A DNA stretch of 64,000 nucleotides from Bactericera cockerelli (taxonomy: Eukaryota > Arthropoda > Insecta > Hemiptera > Triozidae): NCBI GenBank assembly GCA_024516035.1, contig CM044964.1:7686236-7750235 (forward strand), written 5' to 3'. Under the pieces are notes generated by a model that was not told where the DNA came from, made no database searches, and saw nothing but the letters and a program-made list of their open reading frames with translations. Made by a program: the position numbers and the translations under genes. Shown in pieces: positions 59,223 to 64,000 of the stretch; position 1 is the first letter of the stretch; the number at the start of each line of letters is the position of its first letter.

Positions 59223-59339
59223 CAGTTATCTATAGGATATTTAAGAAAAAGGAAAAGTGCTAGAATTTTCCTGGTACCAACTGAAATAGTGATATCGAAC
59301 TTGGCCTCCATTTCATAGAGCCTTTTTTTTTTCTTTTTT

Positions 59340-59562
59340 TTTTTACATCGCTTTCAACTGCATGATGATCGCACGACAGGGGTTTTACCGTCCATTTTTT
59401 TTTTTTTTTTTTTTTTTTTAAAGAAAAACATTCACCAGAAACTCACAAATCTGCTGCTGTTGCTAATCTGTTGGGCCGGAAATTTTTTATCAAAAAATTC
59501 TGCTTGACCAGGAGGGATCGAACTCGGGTTCTCTGGACCACGGGTAGCCAAGGAGGCTGGCT
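59340..59562 (-). repeat. chimeric SINE: T4 tRNA-like head on a 5S-SINE body
   Basis: The plus-strand left part is the 5S-SINE tail and core (CATCGCTTTCAACTGCATGA, GGGGTTTTACCGTCC, AGAAACTCACAAATCTGCTG, GTTGGGCCGGAA). The right part is a T4 head (AGGAGGGATCGAACTCGGG, CACGGGTAGCCAAGGAGGCT). A T-run interrupts the body at 59395-59419. Confidence 0.6.
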
Positions 59563-59577
59563 TATGTTGTTGATTGA

Positions 59578-59800
59578 TGAAGTGTACTGGTAGTCAAGTG
59601 GTTAAGGCGCTAGTCTGGTAATCCAGGTAGCGTAGGGATCCGTTGGTTCGAATCCCACCCCGTCCATAAATTTTTAATAATTAATTTGAGTTTGTGACCA
59701 CATCATAATAAGACTCTGCGGGCTAGGTGGTAGAAAATGCTTTGAGCATTACCCTCGCTTCGTGGTTATCTTCCACTAAATGGTGTTGTTATTATTATTA
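59578..59800 (+). repeat. T6 SINE, full length
   Basis: ACTGGTAGTCAAGTGGTTAA (A-box-like), GGTTCGAATCCCACCCCG (B-box-like), TAATTTGAGTTTGTGACC, GGTGGTAGAAAATGCTTTGA, (TTA)n. Confidence 0.78.
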
Positions 59801-59989
59801 TGGCTTAATAAACGTTCTTATTGGTATAGATGTGTTCATTAACTCATTACTTCTATCACTTAGCAAGTTAGCGGTAACTAACTCACTTATGAGTCTTCTG
59901 ACATACATGGCTACATACTATATTATACAGTGTAGTACATAGCTAATACAGCCATAATATACATTGTTGTACATAGCTACATGCGATAT

Positions 59990-62900
59990 ATACAGGGTGG
60001 TACATACATAAGTTCTAACTCTAGCTATAGTGTGAGATAGGTACCCATTCTTCCATGAGTACATTGTATACAATATTATACTGGGTGGTATCATACATAA
60101 GTTCTAACTCTAGCTAGTGTGAGGTAGGTACTCATTCTTCCATGAGTACATTGTATACAATATTATACTGGGTGGTATCATACATAAGTTCTAACTCTAG
60201 CTATAGTGTGAGGTAGGTACTCATTCTTCCATGAGTACATTGTATACAATATTATACTGGGTGGTATCATACATAAGTTCTAACTCTAGCTATAGTGTGA
60301 GGTAGGTACTCATTCTTCCATGAGTACATTGTATACAATATTATACTGGGTGGTATCATACATAAGTTCTAATTCTAGCTATAGTGTGAGGAAGGTACTC
60401 ATTCTTCCATGAGTACATTGTATACAATGTTATACTGGGTGGTATCATACATAAGTTCTAACTCTAGCTAGTGTGAGGTAGGTACTCTCATTCTTTCATG
60501 GGGTAAAGTTAACATTGTAATACAATATTATAATTACTGGGTGGTATCATACATAAGTTCTAACTCTAGCTATAGTGTGAGGTAGGTACTCATTCTTCCA
60601 TGAGTACATTGTATACAATATTATACTGGGTGGTATCATACATAAGTTCTAACTCTAGCTATAGTGTGAGGTAGGTACTCATTCTTCCATGAGTACATTG
60701 TATACAATATTATACTGGGTGGTATCATACATAAGTTCTAATTCTAGCTATAGTGTGAGGAAGGTACTCATTCTTCCATGAGTACATTGTATACAATGTT
60801 ATACTGGGTGGTATCATACATAAGTTCTAACTCTAGCTATAGTGTGAGGTAGGTACTCATTCTTCCATGAGTACATTGTATACAATATTATACTGGGTGG
60901 TATCATACATAAGTTCTAACTCTAGCTATAGTGTGAGGTAGGTAACTCATTCTTCCATGAGTACAATTGATTATACAATATTATACTGGGTGGTATCATA
61001 CATAAGTTCTAACTCTAGCTATAGTGTGAGGTCGATATTCATTCTTCCATGAGTACATTGTATACAATATAATACTTGGTGGTATCATACATAAGTTCTA
61101 ACTCTAGCTATAGTGTGAGGTAGATATTCATTCTTCCATGAGTACATTGTATACAATATTATACTGGGTGGTATCATACATAAGTTCTAACTCTAGCTAT
61201 AGTGTGAGGTAGATATCCATTCTTCCATGAGTATATTGTATACAGTATTATACTGGGTGGTATCATACATAAGTTCTAACTCTAGCTATAGTGTGAGGTA
61301 GATATCCATTCTTCCATGAGTATATTGTATACAGTATTATACTGGGTGGTATCATACATAAGTTCTAACTCTAGCTAGTGTGAGGTAGGTACTCATTCTT
61401 CAATGAGTACATTGTATACAATATTATACTGGGTGGTATCATACATAAGTTCTAACTCTAGCTAGTGTGAGGTAGGTACTCATTCTTCCATGAGTACATT
61501 GTATACAATATTATACTGGGTGGTATCATACATAAGTTCTAACTCTAGCTATAGTGTGAGGTAGGTACTCATTCTTCCATGAGTACATTGTATACAATAT
61601 TATACTGGGTGGTATCATACATAAGTTCTAACTCTAGCTATAGTGTGAGGTAGGTACTCATTCTTCCATGAGTACATTGTATACAATATTATACTGGGTG
61701 GTATATAAGTTCTAACTCTAGCTATAGTGTGAGGTAGGTACTCATTCTTCCATGAGTACATTGTATACAATATTATACTGGGTGGTATCATACATAAGTT
61801 CTAACTCTAGCTATAGTGTGAGGTAGGTACTCATTCTTCCATGAGTACATTGTATACAATATTATACTGGGTGGTATCATACATAAGTTCTAACTCTAGC
61901 TATAGTGTGAGGTAGGTACTCATTCTTCCATGAGTACATTGTATACAATATTATACTGGGTGGTATCATACATAAGTTCTAACTCTAGCTATAGTGTGAG
62001 GTAGGTACTCATTCTTCCATGAGTACATTGTATACAATATTATACTGGGTGGTATCATAGATAAGTTCTAACTCTAGCTATAGTGTGAGGTAGGTACTCA
62101 TTCTTCCATGAGTACATTGTATACAATATTATACTGGGTGGTATCATACATAAGTTCTAACTCTAGCTAGTGTGAGGTAGGTACTCATTCTTCCATGAGT
62201 ACATTGTATACAATATTATACTGGGTGGTATCATACATAAGTTCTAACTCTAGCTATAGTGTGAGGTAGGTACTCATTCTTCCATGAGTACATTGTATAC
62301 AATATTATACTGGGTGGTATCATACATAAGTTCTAACTCTAGCTATAGTGTGAGGTAGGTACTCATTCTTCCATGAGTACATTGTATACAATATTATACT
62401 GGGTGGTATATAAGTTCTAACTCTAGCTATAGTGTGAGGTAGGTACTCATTCTTCCATGAGTACATTGTATACAATATTATACTGGGTGGTATATAAGTT
62501 CTAACTCTAGCTATAGTGTGAGGTAGGTACTCATTCTTCCATGAGTACATTGTATACAATATTATACTGGGTGGTATATAAGTTCTAACTCTAGCTATAG
62601 TGTGAGGTAGGTACTCATTCTTCCATGAGTACATTGTATACAATATTATACTGGGTGGTATCATACATAAGTTCTAACTCTAGCTATAGTGTGAGGTAGG
62701 TACTCATTCTTCCATGAGTACATTGTATACAATATTATACTGGGTGGTATCATAGATAAGTTCTAACTCTAGCTATAGTGTGAGGTAGGTACTCATTCTT
62801 CCATGAGTACATTGTATACAATATTATACTGGGTGGTATCATACATAAGTTCTAACTCTAGCTAGTGTGAGGTAGGTACTCATTCTTCCATGAGTACATT

Positions 62901-63795
62901 GTATACAATATTATACTGGGTGGTATCATACATAAGTTCTAACTCTAGCTATAGTGTGAGGTAGGTACTCATTCTTCCATGAGTACATTGTATACAATAT
63001 TATACTGGGTGGTATCATACATAAGTTCTAACTCTAGCTATAGTGTGAGGTAGGTACTCATTCTTCCATGAGTACATTGTATACAATATTATACTGGGTG
63101 GTATCATACATAAGTTCTAACTCTAGCTATAGTGTGAGGTAGGTACTCATTCTTCCATGAGTACATTGTATACAATATTATACTGGGTGGTATCATACAT
63201 AAGTTCTAACTCTAGCTATAGTGTGAGGTAGGTACTCATTCTTCCATGAGTACATTGTATACAATATTATACTGGGTGGTATATAAGTTCTAACTCTAGC
63301 TATAGTGTGAGGTAGGTACTCATTCTTCCATGAGTACATTGTATACAATATTATACTGGGTGGTATCATACATAAGTTCTAACTCTAGCTATAGTGTGAG
63401 GTAGGTACTCATTCTTCCATGAGTACATTGTATACAATATTATACTGGGTGGTATCATAGATAAGTTCTAACTCTAGCTATAGTGTGAGGTAGGTACTCA
63501 TTCTTCCATGAGTACATTGTATACAATATTATACTGGGTGGTATCATACATAAGTTCTAACTCTAGCTATAGTGTGAGGTAGGTACTCATTCTTCCATGA
63601 GTACATTGTATACAATATTATACTGGGTGGTATCATACATAAGTTCTAACTCTAGCCATAGTGTGAGGTAGGTACTCATTCTTCCATGAGTACATTGTAT
63701 ACAATATTATACTGGGTGGTATATAAGTTCTAACTCTAGCTATAGTGTGAGGTAGGTACTCATTCTTCCATGAGTACATTGTATACAATATTATT
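59990..63795. repeat. satellite array, ~89-bp monomer, about 43 copies
   Basis: Monomer TATACTGGGTGGTATCATAC ATAAGTTCTAACTCTAGCTA ... TCATTCTTCCATGAGTACAT TGTATACAATAT. Variants: 87 bp (CTAGCTAGTGTG), 84 bp (GGTATATAAG, lacking CATAC) and diverged ones at 60480-61080. The left edge begins TATACAGGGTGGTAC and the right edge ends TTCAGGGTGATACC. Open frames (minus 62320-62664) are shadows of the 84-bp variants. Confidence 0.95.
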
Positions 63796-64000
63796 CAGGG
63801 TGATACCATACCATACAGGGTTATTGAAGTGAAATAGAGGGTGTTTAGTTGCAATAAAACAGTCACTTTCCCCGTATTCACTGAGATTTAAGAAACTGAT
63901 GGCTTTTATAATGGAACTATTTTGAATATATACAATTAGGTAAAACCCTGTAAATGTTTTAATGCTTTTCATAAGTGTGTGAATCAAAAATTACTCAATT
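63796..64000. other. right edge, unassigned
   Basis: No recognised feature after the satellite. Confidence 0.3.

Noticed and set aside
1..64000. Bacterial operons, prophage, defence or toxin systems
   Set aside because: All recognised genes are spliced animal genes or transposon remnants; nothing of these kinds is present.

Overview
This is a 64 kb piece of an arthropod, almost certainly insect, nuclear genome. Evidence: spliced genes with GT-AG introns, a calypso/BAP1 gene, an eL33 gene with a Lys/Ala-rich N-terminal extension of the insect kind, AT-rich intergenic DNA, and dense tRNA-derived and 5S-rRNA-derived SINEs, MITEs and satellites. Which insect order it comes from cannot be settled by reading; a repeat-rich hemipteran-like genome is a guess only.

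Gene layout, left to right. (1) Minus strand, 2819..7679: the first two coding exons of a mitochondrial-type acetyl-CoA hydrolase / 4-hydroxybutyrate CoA-transferase; the rest lies beyond the left edge. (2) Plus strand, 13894..33420: a complete 13-coding-exon calypso/BAP1 deubiquitinase (about 764 codons), with catalytic Cys97, His177 and Asp192, a long low-complexity middle, the C-terminal ULD and a lysine tail. (3) Plus strand, 37254..38895: RpL35A (eL33), three coding exons. (4) Minus strand, 41139..41814: a single-exon SPAG7 (R3H-domain) gene, convergent with RpL35A. I recognise no cellular gene from 42 to 64 kb. Coding remnants there and at 35.3-36.0 kb are mobile: a pogo-like element with a PHD-type finger, and the C-terminus of an R2/NeSL-type non-LTR retrotransposon.

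Four places in three conserved genes need exactly one extra base, each in a G or A run, to keep the conserved frame. This looks like long-read homopolymer deletion, not gene decay.

The rest is repeats: (a) a SINE family whose head is 5S rRNA (at least 12 copies) and a tRNA-headed SINE family that share one central core, plus a chimera of the two; (b) six or seven other tRNA-like SINE families; (c) an A/T-rich retroposon-like family ('W') that repeatedly sits next to calypso splice sites; (d) a three-level nest of elements at 8.1-11.3 kb; (e) two 0.88 kb foldback TA-target elements; (f) hairpin-headed microsatellite-bearing elements; (g) many minisatellites and a 3.8 kb satellite with 89-bp monomers at the right end.

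The most unusual signal is that exon ends themselves are tandemly duplicated together with their splice sites. The calypso exon 4 acceptor is present three times in tandem (plus a fourth copy upstream), its donor twice, the calypso exon 12 donor six times, and the CoA-hydrolase exon 2 donor twice. I see no prokaryotic-type system, CRISPR array or defence island.
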